Below the pieces are notes generated by a model, which saw only the letters and a list, made by a program, of their open reading frames with translations, did no database searches and had not been told where the DNA came from. Below are positions 25,044-36,300 of a stretch of 64,000 nt of DNA, piece after piece. Numbering within the stretch: the stretch's first letter is position 1; each line of letters starts with the position of its first letter. The stretch is taken from contig NZ_RPOH01000064.1 in assembly GCF_003818135.1 (NCBI RefSeq), forward strand, positions 48,605 through 112,604. The letters run 5' to 3'. The translations under genes and the position numbers were made by a program. The stretch is from Buttiauxella warmboldiae. GTDB taxonomy: Bacteria > Pseudomonadota > Gammaproteobacteria > Enterobacterales > Enterobacteriaceae.

Positions 25044-25407
25044 TGGTGGAGCTGGGGGGAGTTGAACCCCCGTCCGAAATTACTACGCCGTCGGTACTAC
25101 ATGCTTAGTCTATCTTTACATTCGCCGGGCAACTGCGGGTAGACACGCCATTACCAAACTATCCTGATTAGTTTTAATGCTTCAACCCCAGGCAAGGTTT
25201 CCACACGATCTCTTTTGGGTTTGACTTCTCTTTGATCCCCGTCTTAAGAGCGGAAGCTAGGGAGAGAAGGCTCTTAGCAGGTTATTAAGCTGCTAGGGCG
25301 TAGTTTTCGTCGTTTGCGACTATTTTTTTGCGGCTTTTTACGAGGCAAACCGCCCCTCGGCATGCACCTTGGGTTTCGCGAATCCCGTCGAATCCAGAAT
25401 CAGCCCC
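25044..25407 (-). ncRNA. ssrA: tmRNA (SsrA)
   Basis: The 364-nt RNA starts GGGGCTGATTC and ends with the tRNA-like GTTCAACTCC...CTCCACCA, as in E. coli. The open frame after the resume codon encodes the tag (A)NDENYALAA followed by tandem stops (TAATAA), at about 25285-25317. With SmpB it rescues stalled ribosomes and marks the unfinished protein for proteolysis. The sequence agTATAct-type -10 element lies upstream around 25423-25428. Its 3' end is intact in spite of the adjacent island, because the element supplies or preserves the terminal bases. Confidence 0.98.
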
Positions 25408-25465
25408 ACAAGTGTCAGGCGGAGTATAACAGAGATGTATCATGGGTTACCACCCCTCAACCCGG

Positions 25466-26656
25466 TTAACGTTCACGCAGCGCTTCACTGGCGCGGTTAA
25501 ACGGTTTGATCAGGTAATCTACGATGGTTTTCTGCCCGGTTTTTATATCCACGCTGGCCACCATTCCCGGTGAGATAGAAAAATGGCGTCCGGCTTTATT
25601 TTCCAGAAAGTCCTGGTGGGTGCGGATAAATACCCGGTAATAGACGATTTCCGGTTTCACTTCGTCCTGGATAGTGTCCGGCGAGATAGTTTCAACTATA
25701 CCTTCCAGGCCGCCATAAATGGCGTAATCATAGGCGGTGACTTTCACCAGCGCGCGTTGGCCGGGGTGAATAAACGCGATGTCACGCGGGGAGAGGCGAG
25801 CTTCAATCAGCAAGCGATCGTCAACAGGCACGATTTCCATCATTTCACCGTTAGGCGGGATAACGCCGCCAATCGTCGTCACCTGAATATTTTTTACAAT
25901 ACCGCGCACCGGCGAGCGTACCGTCATGCGCGATACCGAATCTTCGCGGCCTTTGATTATCGCCGATAGCATATCGACTTCGGCATTAGCTTTGGAAAGC
26001 GCCTCGCGCGCCTGCACGTAATACTGCGAACGCAGGTCGGTAATTTTGAGTTGCAGGTCGCTTTTTTGCCGCTGTAAACGCAGAACTTCAACGTTACTGG
26101 CCGCGCCGCTTTTCGCCAGGCGTTGGGTAATCGCCAGCTCTTTATTTACCGAAACCAGCGCGTCTTGTATGTCGGATGCGGAGTCGTTGAGCTGTGCACG
26201 GCGGCTTTTATACAGGCGAGTTTCGGACGCAAGAAGATCCGGCCAGGCTTTGAGCGAGTCGGGGAATACCAGCGGCAGGTCGTTCACTTCTGCGTTAAGC
26301 CGCACGCTGGAGGCCAGCGACGCGCGGTAACGGGCAGCGCTTTCGCCAACGTTGGATTCGGAACGGGTCGGGTCGAGGCGGGCGACGATTTGCCCGGCTT
26401 CGACCTTATCGCCTTCGTGTACCAGCACTTCGGTGACGATGCCTCCGTCAAGCGACTGCAAAATTTGCTCACGCGAACCGGGAACCACTTTCCCGGTGCC
26501 GGTAGACACTTCATCAAGTTTGCCAAACCATGCCCAAATGCCGAACAAAATAAAAAGTAAGGCGCTTATGATAATGATGCGGCTGGCGCCGGAAAATTCA
26601 TTTTCACGCTTCATATCCGGGTCATCAATGGCGATATCAGGCTGACTGGTTTTCAT
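25466..26656 (-). CDS. bapD: Type I secretion periplasmic adaptor (HlyD family)
   Basis: The 396-residue membrane fusion protein has one N-terminal membrane helix (about 25-45, SRIIIISALLFILFGIWAWF), a biotinyl-like region (ILQSLDGGIVTEVLVHEGDKVEAGQ split around it), a coiled-coil hairpin (about 120-220) and the RSPVRGIVKN and C-terminal beta domains. It bridges the ABC transporter and the outer-membrane channel in export of the neighbouring giant adhesin. It overlaps bapC by 20 bp and is the last gene of the bapABCD operon. The symbol follows the Salmonella bap locus at the same site. Confidence 0.92.
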   Translation of the reverse strand: MKTSQPDIAIDDPDMKRENEFSGASRIIIISALLFILFGIWAWFGKLDEVSTGTGKVVPGSREQILQSLDGGIVTEVLVHEGDKVEAGQIVARLDPTRSESNVGESAARYRASLASSVRLNAEVNDLPLVFPDSLKAWPDLLASETRLYKSRRAQLNDSASDIQDALVSVNKELAITQRLAKSGAASNVEVLRLQRQKSDLQLKITDLRSQYYVQAREALSKANAEVDMLSAIIKGREDSVSRMTVRSPVRGIVKNIQVTTIGGVIPPNGEMMEIVPVDDRLLIEARLSPRDIAFIHPGQRALVKVTAYDYAIYGGLEGIVETISPDTIQDEVKPEIVYYRVFIRTHQDFLENKAGRHFSISPGMVASVDIKTGQKTIVDYLIKPFNRASEALRER

Positions 26657-28832
26657 TTTTCCACTCCCGCTCGTTTGCCTGTACGGTGGCGCGGCTGTTG
26701 TTACTGTTACTTAGCGCTTGAGCTTTCGGCGCATCCATCACCAGCTGCCCCTCCTTCAGAACCAGCACCCGTTCCACAAGTTCAAGCATCGGTACCCGGT
26801 GAGTGGCGACAATTAACGTGCGATGCCCCAGCCATTGCCCCAGGCGCTGAATAAATTCGCGTTCGGTGTGGTCATCCAGCGAGGCGGTAGGTTCATCAAG
26901 TAACACAATATTGGGGGAGCGCAACAGCATACGCGCCAGCAAAATGGACTGGCGTTGCCCTCCCGATAACCCCGTCCCGCCTTCCATAATGGGGTGCGCG
27001 AGTCCTTTTGGCAGTTGTTTAACAAAATTACCGGCACCGCTTATTTCCAGCACCTCGAAGATCTCTTCGTCACTGGCATTCGGTGCGCCAAGGGTAAGGT
27101 TTTCGCGCAGCGTGCCGTAGAATAAGCGGGCGTTCTGGCTCATAAAACCGATGTTGCGCCGCAAATCCGCCATATCAATTTGCGTCATGCTCAGATTGTC
27201 GAGCCGCGCATCGCCGCGGATCAAATCAACGCCGCCCGCCAGCGCCTGAAGTAACGTTGATTTCCCCGCGCCGTTGCGCCCGAGCACCGCCACGCGCTCG
27301 CCCTGCTGAATTTCGAGATGAGCAATGCGCAAAGGGATACGCTGGTCGTCGCTGTGGTAGCGAAAATGCGCATTTTCAAACAGATAATGGCCGTGGAAAA
27401 TATCCTGATGCACCAGGCTTTCGCCGCGTTGGGTTTCGACGGGCAATTGCATAATGCTGTCCAAGCCTTGTTTTGCCGCTTTGACCTGCTGCCAGCGAGC
27501 GAGCACGCCGCACAGGTTTGCCATCGGCGCAATCATGCGCGATGCCAGCATGGATGCGGCAACCATCGCACCGGTGGTCATATCGCCTTCAATCACCAGC
27601 GGTGCGCCGAACAAAATCACCGCCGCATACACCAGGCTTTGAATAGTGATGCCCCAGCTGATTAACCCCTGTGAAAGCTGGCGCGTACGCAGGCCGGACT
27701 CTGCCGTAATGCGAATGTAGCTGTTCCACTGCTGCAAAAAGCGGTTTTCCGCCTGCATCAGCTTGATGTCTTCCAGCCCCTGCACGCTTTCCACTAATAC
27801 AGCGTTGCGTAAAGTGGCCTCGTGCGCCGACTGATTGGCGAGCATCGCCAGTTTTTTTTGCAGCAAAAGGCCGGGCAAAATCATTAATACCACCGCCACG
27901 GGGGCGATCCACGCCAGCTGCGGGGCGATAACGGCCAGCACGATGATGAACATAAAGAAGAAGGGGAGATCGACGATCGTCGAGATCGTCGATGAGGTGA
28001 TCATTTCTCGGATCTGTTCGAGTTCGCGAAGCTGGGAAATAAAGCTGCCGGTGGAGCGGGGAATAGCGCTGTTGCGCAGGCGTAATGCGTGGCTGAACAC
28101 GCGGTCGGAAATGCGCATGTCCGCACGTTTACCGAGCACGTCCATAATATGGCCACGCGCCACGCGCAGCACAAAACCAAATATCACCGCCAGCAATACG
28201 CCGGACGCCAGCACATACAGTGTGGGGTAAGACTGCGCCGGGATCACGCGGTCATAAACCTGCATCGAAAAAAGGATGCCGGAAAGCGACAGCACGTTGA
28301 TCAAAAATGCCGCCAGCATCACCGGGCCGTACGGGCGCAAATCCTGCATTACCAGCTCTTTGAGCCAGTCCGGGCTGAAGCGCGAAATATACGCATCAAC
28401 ACGGCTGTCTTTGAGTGCCGATAGCGGGCGAAGTGCAGCCACAAAACGGATTTCAGGCAGCAGGCTGGCGAGCGATACCCGGTTGGTCTGGCGCTGGTCG
28501 TCAATCACACAAATATCGACGCTATCTTCGCCGTCGAAATGTTCTATAACCGCCAGCTGCCCGTTGTTCAGACAGGCCGCGATCGGCAACCGCCATTTGC
28601 CAATCGCCCGTTCCGGGGTGCTCAGCATGTGAAATGAAAGCCCCGCCTGGCGCGATAGCTGCGTCAGCGCTGAAAGCATGTTTTTGTCTTTAAACCACGG
28701 GGCGTTGGCCTGAATAGTGCCGGGTGAGCAGACCACGCGGTAATGCGCGGCGACGTGGCTAATCAACTGCGCCCAGTGGCTCAGCGATTGTTCGTTCAGG
28801 TGTTCATCAACCGGAGGCGGGATTTTGCTCAT
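26637..28832 (-). CDS. bapC: Type I secretion ABC transporter (LapB/HlyB-like)
   Basis: The 731-residue protein has an N-terminal C39-like domain (about 1-130) that lacks the catalytic Cys, as in HlyB-type exporters, six membrane helices (about 170-440), and an ATPase domain with Walker A GRNGAGKST (about 520), signature LSGGQRQ and Walker B IVLLDEPTASLDD. It would pump the BapA adhesin across the inner membrane. It overlaps bapB by ATGA and bapD by 20 bp. Confidence 0.95.
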   Translation of the reverse strand: MSKIPPPVDEHLNEQSLSHWAQLISHVAAHYRVVCSPGTIQANAPWFKDKNMLSALTQLSRQAGLSFHMLSTPERAIGKWRLPIAACLNNGQLAVIEHFDGEDSVDICVIDDQRQTNRVSLASLLPEIRFVAALRPLSALKDSRVDAYISRFSPDWLKELVMQDLRPYGPVMLAAFLINVLSLSGILFSMQVYDRVIPAQSYPTLYVLASGVLLAVIFGFVLRVARGHIMDVLGKRADMRISDRVFSHALRLRNSAIPRSTGSFISQLRELEQIREMITSSTISTIVDLPFFFMFIIVLAVIAPQLAWIAPVAVVLMILPGLLLQKKLAMLANQSAHEATLRNAVLVESVQGLEDIKLMQAENRFLQQWNSYIRITAESGLRTRQLSQGLISWGITIQSLVYAAVILFGAPLVIEGDMTTGAMVAASMLASRMIAPMANLCGVLARWQQVKAAKQGLDSIMQLPVETQRGESLVHQDIFHGHYLFENAHFRYHSDDQRIPLRIAHLEIQQGERVAVLGRNGAGKSTLLQALAGGVDLIRGDARLDNLSMTQIDMADLRRNIGFMSQNARLFYGTLRENLTLGAPNASDEEIFEVLEISGAGNFVKQLPKGLAHPIMEGGTGLSGGQRQSILLARMLLRSPNIVLLDEPTASLDDHTEREFIQRLGQWLGHRTLIVATHRVPMLELVERVLVLKEGQLVMDAPKAQALSNSNNSRATVQANEREWKNENQSA

Positions 28833-30235
28833 GGCTGGATCTCCAGCGACTGGATAATGCGGTGCTCCAGGCCAAATGCGTTGCGCAATCGCCCGCTGTT
28901 ATACAGGCAATTGAGCTGCAATTGATGAAGCTGGCTGAGGATTTGTCGCTGGGCGAAACGGGCCTGGAAAACCTCCTGTTCCGCATTCAGCACGTCAAGC
29001 AGCGGGCGGGAACCTAAATCCAGATATTGCTGCTGGTAAAGTTCGCGGGTACGCGCGCTTAACGCTTCCTGGCGCTGCAACACCTGAACCGCTCCCATCA
29101 AACCAAGCGCCTGGCTGCGCGATTCCATCAGTTTCTGGCGAATGTCCAGCCGGGTGCGCTGCACGCCAGATTGCGCCGCTTCCACCGCGTGGCTTGCCGC
29201 CTTGCGCCGCGCCGTTAAGCCGCCACCCTGATAAATCGGCATTTCAACTTTGATAAACGCGGAATATTGCGTGCGGTCGAGCACTTCATGGCTGGCATAT
29301 TTATCGTTGAGGTAGTGCTGAACCTGCGGCTCAAGCGAAATGGTCGGCGTCATTTGCGCGTTGGCGTAATCGAGATTCGCCTGCGCCACGCTTGCCTGCG
29401 CCCAGGAGGCTAAAACGGCAGGCACTAAGCGGTCGTCGGGTTTGGTGATCTCACAGCTTTTGGCGAGTTTATTCGGGAATTCGTTGCTGATGCCGTTGAG
29501 GTTGTTCCAGCCCAGCCAGCTCATTAATGTGGCCTGGGCGCTGTCGAGATTGGCCTGATATTGAATCAGCTGCGATCGGGCGGATTCAATACGCGCGTTG
29601 GTTTGCACCACGTCTGACATCGACGTCGCCCCTTCGTCGTTGCGCTTCTCGGTTAAGCGGCCAATAGCGCTCAGGGCATCAAGCTGATCTTTGGCGATAG
29701 TGACCATTTGCTGCCACATCTGCGCCTGAATCATGGCGTTAGCCGTGTCGTGGCCAACGTTATCAATGCTCACCAGCACGTTCGCCTGCTCCTGGGCTAC
29801 GCCCGCGCTTTCGGCGCGTACCTGGCTCGACACTTTGCCGAAGTCGTAAAGCATCTGCGAAACGGAAAGCACCAGCGACGGGCTAAAACCGCTGTCGGTA
29901 TAACTGTTGCTGTAGCCGTTATTCATGCCAGCCGTGACTTGCGGGTAGTACTTTGATTTTGCGACGTTAACCTGTTCTGACTGCCCGGCCAGCTTGCCGA
30001 TGGCTTCATAAATGCTCGGGTGCCAGCTCACCGCACGGTTCACCGCATCGTTGAGGGTCAGTGTTCCTGGCGCCGGGGCGTTTAGTGGCAGGCTGGATGA
30101 GCCATCAAGCGCCGGTAGTTGTTGCTGCTCAGAGAGCGCCTGAGTGCTTATGTATTGCGTCGTGTCATCGGCATGTCCCTGAGCAACAAGCAGGTTACAT
30201 GCAAGCCATAAAGCCACGGACTGTAATTTTCCCAT
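28829..30235 (-). CDS. bapB: TolC-family outer-membrane channel of the bap system
   Basis: The 468-residue protein has a signal peptide (MGKLQSVALWLACNLLVAQG, cleavage after about residue 22) and two TolC-type repeats with the outer membrane efflux pattern (KSKYYPQVTAGMN..., NAEQEVFQARFAQ). It should form the exit duct in the outer membrane for the type I system. It comes directly after bapA and overlaps bapC by 4 bp. Confidence 0.93.
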   Translation of the reverse strand: MGKLQSVALWLACNLLVAQGHADDTTQYISTQALSEQQQLPALDGSSSLPLNAPAPGTLTLNDAVNRAVSWHPSIYEAIGKLAGQSEQVNVAKSKYYPQVTAGMNNGYSNSYTDSGFSPSLVLSVSQMLYDFGKVSSQVRAESAGVAQEQANVLVSIDNVGHDTANAMIQAQMWQQMVTIAKDQLDALSAIGRLTEKRNDEGATSMSDVVQTNARIESARSQLIQYQANLDSAQATLMSWLGWNNLNGISNEFPNKLAKSCEITKPDDRLVPAVLASWAQASVAQANLDYANAQMTPTISLEPQVQHYLNDKYASHEVLDRTQYSAFIKVEMPIYQGGGLTARRKAASHAVEAAQSGVQRTRLDIRQKLMESRSQALGLMGAVQVLQRQEALSARTRELYQQQYLDLGSRPLLDVLNAEQEVFQARFAQRQILSQLHQLQLNCLYNSGRLRNAFGLEHRIIQSLEIQP

Positions 30236-30315
30236 AGTTCATCCCTATTAAATGGCACTACTTTTTCTTGTTCCCCGGGCGTCTGCGCACCCGGGGTATT
30301 TGTTGATGATGTTAT

Positions 30316-33300
30316 TCAGGTAATGATGTGGTTTTGCTGTAGCAGCTCTTCGAGCGTGGTGTTGACATTCTCCAGCGTGACGAGTGGGGCAGCTGTGTAG
30401 GCCAGGCCTGTGCCATCACGGTCGATGGAGATCACCGTGTTATTGCCACTGGTGGCGACATTGAGGTAGTTGGCGATATTGGAGCTAGCCGGGTTCCACC
30501 CGGTGAGCAGGTCGTGAATATCAATCTTGTCGCCTTGCGCCAGCGAGAAGTTTTTCCACGTATCTGCGCCATTGCCGCCAGTGGTACTGCTGGCGTTGAG
30601 CAAGTCATAAATCAGCGTGTCGCCATAGGCCGAGCCGGTAATCACATCCCGTTGTGCGGTACTGACAAACTGCGGATTCATATCAATGGTTAGCGTTGCG
30701 CTATCGGCGTGGCCTTTCTGGTCGTTCAGGGTGTAGGTGAATGTTTCTTTAGAGGTTATCGAAGCCGGGTTAATCCCGTTATTGAGCGTGTAGGTATAGG
30801 CCCCGTCGATAGCGATTTGCAGCTTGCCGTATTGACCCTGAATGGTTGCGGAGGCGCTGCTGTTAGTGAGCGGATCAAGCGTTGCGGTGCTGCCGTTAAA
30901 GCCGGTGAGGGTTAACAGCGTCTGGACGGTGCCTAACTGATCCATGGCTCCGGAGGCATCGGTGCCGTCATACAGGTTACCCTGAACCGTGCTGCCCGCG
31001 AGGGTTGAATAGCTGTCCAAATCGAGGGTGGTACCGGTGATGGACGGGGTGATAGTGATCCGCCCCGCAGCAAGTGGCCCCATATTGCCTGTGTAGCTCA
31101 GTGTGTAGCTGCCAGCCTGCAGGTCGGTGCCGCTCAAATTAATATTCGCCACGCCACCCAGTAAAAGTCCACTATTAAACGAGCCGGTTTTGACGATGCC
31201 TGTTGGGCCGCTCAACGTCCAGTTAACGGTTAATCCTCCCAGAGACAGGAGCGACGCGACGTTAAAACTTAGCACTGGATCGTGAAGCACAGTGTTGCTG
31301 TCGACCACAAATGTTCCACTGCCAGTGCCGGAGGTTGATGCAAGCAAAGCCGTATTCCATGATGCTGAACCAACGGTCGTGTCAGAGTAAGCCGCTGTGT
31401 TTTGCACGGTGCTGACCGCCATCAGCTTACTGGTGTCATCAATCGCATCGACGGTGCGCGGCGTGGCGGTGATGTTAAGGGATGCAGTGCCTGTATCACC
31501 ATTTGGTGCGGTTACCGTATAAATGAAGCTGTCCGGCGTTTTGATGCTGTCTGCACCCTGGCCTGCATTCAATTTGTAGGTGTAGTTGCCGTTGGTATCA
31601 ATGGTCAACACACCGTACTCACCATTAATAGTCGTCAGGCCAGTAGTAGCGACGGACACGCCGTTAACCTGGGTTACCTCGCTGCCAGCAGGAGCAATAT
31701 CATCTTCGAGGATATTGCCCACCGTGGTGGCGCTGACAGTCTCCACCGCGTAGATATAGTCCTGCAAAATATTCAGCGTATAGCCCGTCAACACGGACAC
31801 ACCGCTGGCATTATTAAGCAGGAACAGGTACTCGCCGCCCGGCAGCGTTAAGGTTAATTGCGCGGAAGTCCCGCCGAGCAGCGGCGCGGTAAGCCAGGTT
31901 TTCTCCACCTTATATTGCTCGAACTGCTGGGTGATATCGTTGAACTTGTAGATATACAAGTCGAAGGTCGAAAGCAGCGCCACGCCGCCGACGCTGGCCT
32001 GTAACGTCATGGTGCGCGTCGAACCGTCATCAACCTCAAAGATTATGGGGTTGGACATGTTGGCGAGTAAATTCGCATCCAACACATTTCCCACGCCAAT
32101 ACTGAGTACGGATAACCCATTTTGCGATGAAGCTCCGTGGTTAACCGCTTCAACGTCTGTAGTGTAGGTTAGCGTTGCCGTGTTGTCGGTTGGTGTGACG
32201 GTGCTGGCTGGCGTGGGATTACCCAGCGTCACCACCAACTGTGCGGTATCGCTTACGCCATTGTGGGTGATGGTATAGCTGAAGTTCTCGGTTCGTCCGA
32301 GAACCGCCGACGAGGTGTTTGTCAGCGTATAGGTATAGCTGCCGTCCTGGTTGATACGCAAAGTGCCGTACTGCCCCTGAATCTCTACGCCGCCCGCGAT
32401 GACAGGCGTACTGATACCCTGCGCGTTGGTGACCGAGGTCACCAACGTACCGGATGGCACAGTGTCCTGGGTGCCATTAGGGCCAATGTCAGTTATTACG
32501 TTCCCTGGGTGAGATGTTTCACCAGCAACTATACCAGGACTGACTTGCTCCACGGCTACGTCCAGGTTTGTGAGTGAACCGGTCGCCAGCAGGCTGGTGT
32601 TGTAACTCAGCACGCGATAAGTGCCCGGAGGGAGGTTATCGACTTTGAACGTAATACCGCTGGCTCCGATAGTTAACAGATTGGCAAATTGTGTCTGCGA
32701 CGAGTCGTAAAGAGTGGTCCATACGCCTGAATCTAAACGTTGAACTGCAACTTCCAGTGAATTGAGCAGAGTCAACACTACGCCAGTCGCTGCGGCTTCA
32801 ATAGTGATATTTCCGCTTCCCGGGCCGACGTCAAATTGGACCTGTGCGGTGTCATCGCCCAGTACGGAAGCCGTCTCGCCCAGCGCACCGACCAGCAGCA
32901 CGCCGTAATCAGCGTATTGCTCGGTCGTAACGGTAGAGTTAGAGGTTAACGCAAGATTCACCACGTTGCTGTCAGCGGCCAGTGGCAGTACTGGCGCATT
33001 GATATTGAGCGAGGTAGAAGCGTTGCCCGCCGCGTCCGTTGCGTTCACCGACAGCGGCTGGCCTTCAATCTGGCGCACCGGCAGCGTGGCGGTGTAGTTC
33101 CCGCTGGAGTCTGCCGTAGCGTTAACGGTGCCGCCGCCCGGCAGAGTAATGGTCACGGTGCTGTTAGCTTCGGCGCTGCCGCTCACTGAACTACCGTCTG
33201 CACTCACCACCGCAGTCGGTACGGCTGGTGGCGTGATATCCACAATCACCGTTGCAGCGGTGGAGAAATTTCCCGTGCCGTTGGCATTGGTCGCGGTGGC

Positions 33301-36300
33301 GGTAAAGGCATGGGAACCTTCACCTAGCGCTCCCGGCGTATAGCTCCAGGCACCGCTGCCACTGGCGGTGACGGTTCCCATTAACACACCATTGTTAAAC
33401 ACATTAACGGTGGCCCCTGCATCGGCCGTGCCGTTGATGGTTGGCGTGACATCATTAGTGCTTTGCCCGTTAGCCACGTTCCCGGTTATGGCGGCGAAGT
33501 TATCCACCACGCTTGTGATTACAGGCACGCCCGGCAGCGCGGTATCAGGCGCGGTAAATCCGGTGGATGCCCCTGTATTGCCCGCTGCATCCTGAGCAAA
33601 GGCGAGCAGGGCTTGCGCGTTGGTTTGCGCCGGGGAAATGGCAACTGTAAATGCGCCTGTGCCGTCCGCCGTTGCCGTGCCAAGTACGGTTCCGCCGCTG
33701 GTGGTAATCGTCACCGTGCTGCCGGCTTCGGCAGTACCCGTCACGCTGGTCCCGGTTGCATTAACTGTCAGCCCGGTTGGCTGCGTTGGCGCAGTAACAT
33801 CCACAACAATCGCCGCAGGCAGCGAAGCCACGCTGGTATTCCCCGCCAGATCGGTAGCGGTCACGGTGAAGGAATGCGTGCCTTCGGAAAGCTGCGCCGT
33901 TGGCGAATATGTCCAGATGCCACTGCCGTTGGCGGTGACCGTGGCGTACAGCACGCCATTGTTATAAATATTCACCGACGAGTTGGCTTCCGCCGTGCCG
34001 TTAAGCGTTGGTAGCCGATCGTTAGTGGCCTGGTTATTAGCAAGTGCAGCGTTGAATACGCCTCCGGCAGCATCATCAACAATCGAAGTAATAACCGGAG
34101 CATTCGGCGCGCTAGCATCAACCGTGATGGCAAATCCGTCAGTGGCTGCGCTGACGTTACCCGCCGCATCGGTTGCCGTGATCGTGAAGGTGTGCAGCCC
34201 CGTGCCCAGCGGTGTAGTCGGCGTGAATGACCAGTTGCCGCCAGCCGGAACCGTCAGGGTGCCAATTTGTGTTGCGCCGTCAAAGATGGCAAGCGTGGTG
34301 CCTGCTTCTGCGGTGCCGTTGAGCGTAGGGCGCGCGTCATTGGTGACTTGCCCATTGCTGAGCGAGATATTAAATACGCCGCCTGCTACATCATCCACAA
34401 CTGACGTGAGCGCTGGCGCGATCGGCGTTCCGGTGTCGATGGTCAGCGTAAAGGAGCCGGAGACAGCCCCGACGTTACCCGCCGCATCCGCAGAGGTTGC
34501 CGTAAAGACGTGTTCGCCATCGGAGCGGGCTGGCGGCGTGTAACTCCAGGTGCCTGTCGGGCTGGCTGTGACCTCCGCAAGAAATACGCCATTGTCGGAA
34601 ATACTCACTATCGAGTTGGCTTCCGCCGTACCGCTCAGCAATGGCTGATTGTCGTTGGTCGTTTGCCCGCTAACCAGCGCGCCGGTGGCCAGGCTGAAAT
34701 CGTCAAATGCCTGAATGACGATTGGTGCGGTTGGGGCGGTGGTATCGACAACAATATTGAATGCGGGCGACGATGGGCTGACATTGCCCGCCGCATCGGT
34801 GGCAGTGACGGTTAATGCATGCCTGCCGTTACCCAGCGCAGCGTTTGCTGGCGGGGTGAAGTTCCAGACGCCACCCACTGCGGTGGTGGTGCCGATCAAG
34901 GTGCCGTTATCGTAAATATTGACCGTTGAACCAGCTTCTGCGGTGCCGCTCAGCGCCGGGCGAGCGTCGTCCGTCACCTGGTTGTTATCCAGATTGCCAA
35001 CCGCTGAACCAATATCGTCAGCAATATTGGTAATCGCGGGTGCGGTGGGGGCTGCGATATCAACCACGACGTTAAAGCCTGCCGATGGCGCGCTGACGTT
35101 GCCCGTTGCGTCGGTCGCGGTAACAGTCAGGTTATGCGAGCCGGTAGTCAGCGGATCGGTTGGCGTAAAGCTCCAGGTTCCACCCGCACCCACTGTGGTG
35201 GTGCCAAGCACCTGGCTGCCGTCAGAAACGGTAATGGTGGAGCCGATTTCACCGGAGCCGGTAATTACAGGGCGCGTTTCGTTGGTTGGCAGCCCGCTGA
35301 TGATTGGCCCGATACTGGGCGCGGTGTTGTCGGTTACGCTAACAATAAGCGGTGCGGTTGGTGCCACCGAGTCGATGACGACCGAGAATATCCCGGATGG
35401 ATTGCTGACGTTTCCGGCCGCGTCCGTAGCGGTGACGGTCAGATTGTGGTTGCCCTGGCCGAGGGGGGAGGTCGGATCCAGTGACCACTCTCCTGCACCA
35501 TTTGCGGCCGTAGTGCCAATAATGGTATTGCCATCTCTTAGGATAATAATGGCGTTGGCTTCGCTGGTGCCGCTTAACGTTGGCAGAGTGTCTTTTGTCG
35601 ATTGCCCGCTGGTTAACGGCAAATCTGTGCCAGTCGTTTGATCATCAACCACCAACGCGATCGCCGGAAGTATCGGTGCCGTTGTGTCTATGACTGCGTT
35701 AAAGGTGGTCGCCGGGCTAACGTTCCCCGCCGCGTCGGTGCTGGTGAGCGTCAGCGGATGGCTGCCTTCGGTGAGCATCTGTTTTGGTGTCCATGTCCAA
35801 TTCCCGGTTCCATCGACAGGAATTGTCGCAACCACCTTACCGTTGTCGCTAATAATAAGCGTGGTATTGGGTTCAACGGTTCCGCTAAAGGTTGGCGTGG
35901 TGTCGTTGGTTGGCTGCCCGGAGACGATTGCGCCAGGTGTGGTACCGTCGTCCGTTACGGTAGTAATGACTGGCGCAAGCGGCACGGTGGTATCGATATT
36001 GACCGAGAATCCGGCAGACGGCGCACTGACGTTTCCGGCGGCGTCGGTCGAGGTGACGGTTATTGGATGCAGGCCGTTACCCAAATCACCCGTAGGCGTA
36101 AAGGTCCAGGTGCCGTTGGTTCCTACTACGGCGTTGCCGATTGGCGTTATGCCATCCAGAATGGCGATCGTCGAACCTGCTTCGCCAGTACCGGTAAAGG
36201 TTGGGCGCGGATCGTTAGTGGCTTGCCCGCTGGAGATATCCTCTGGTCCAGGAGTGACATCATCGGTGACGGCGGTGATTGTTGGTGTGGTTGGTGCGAT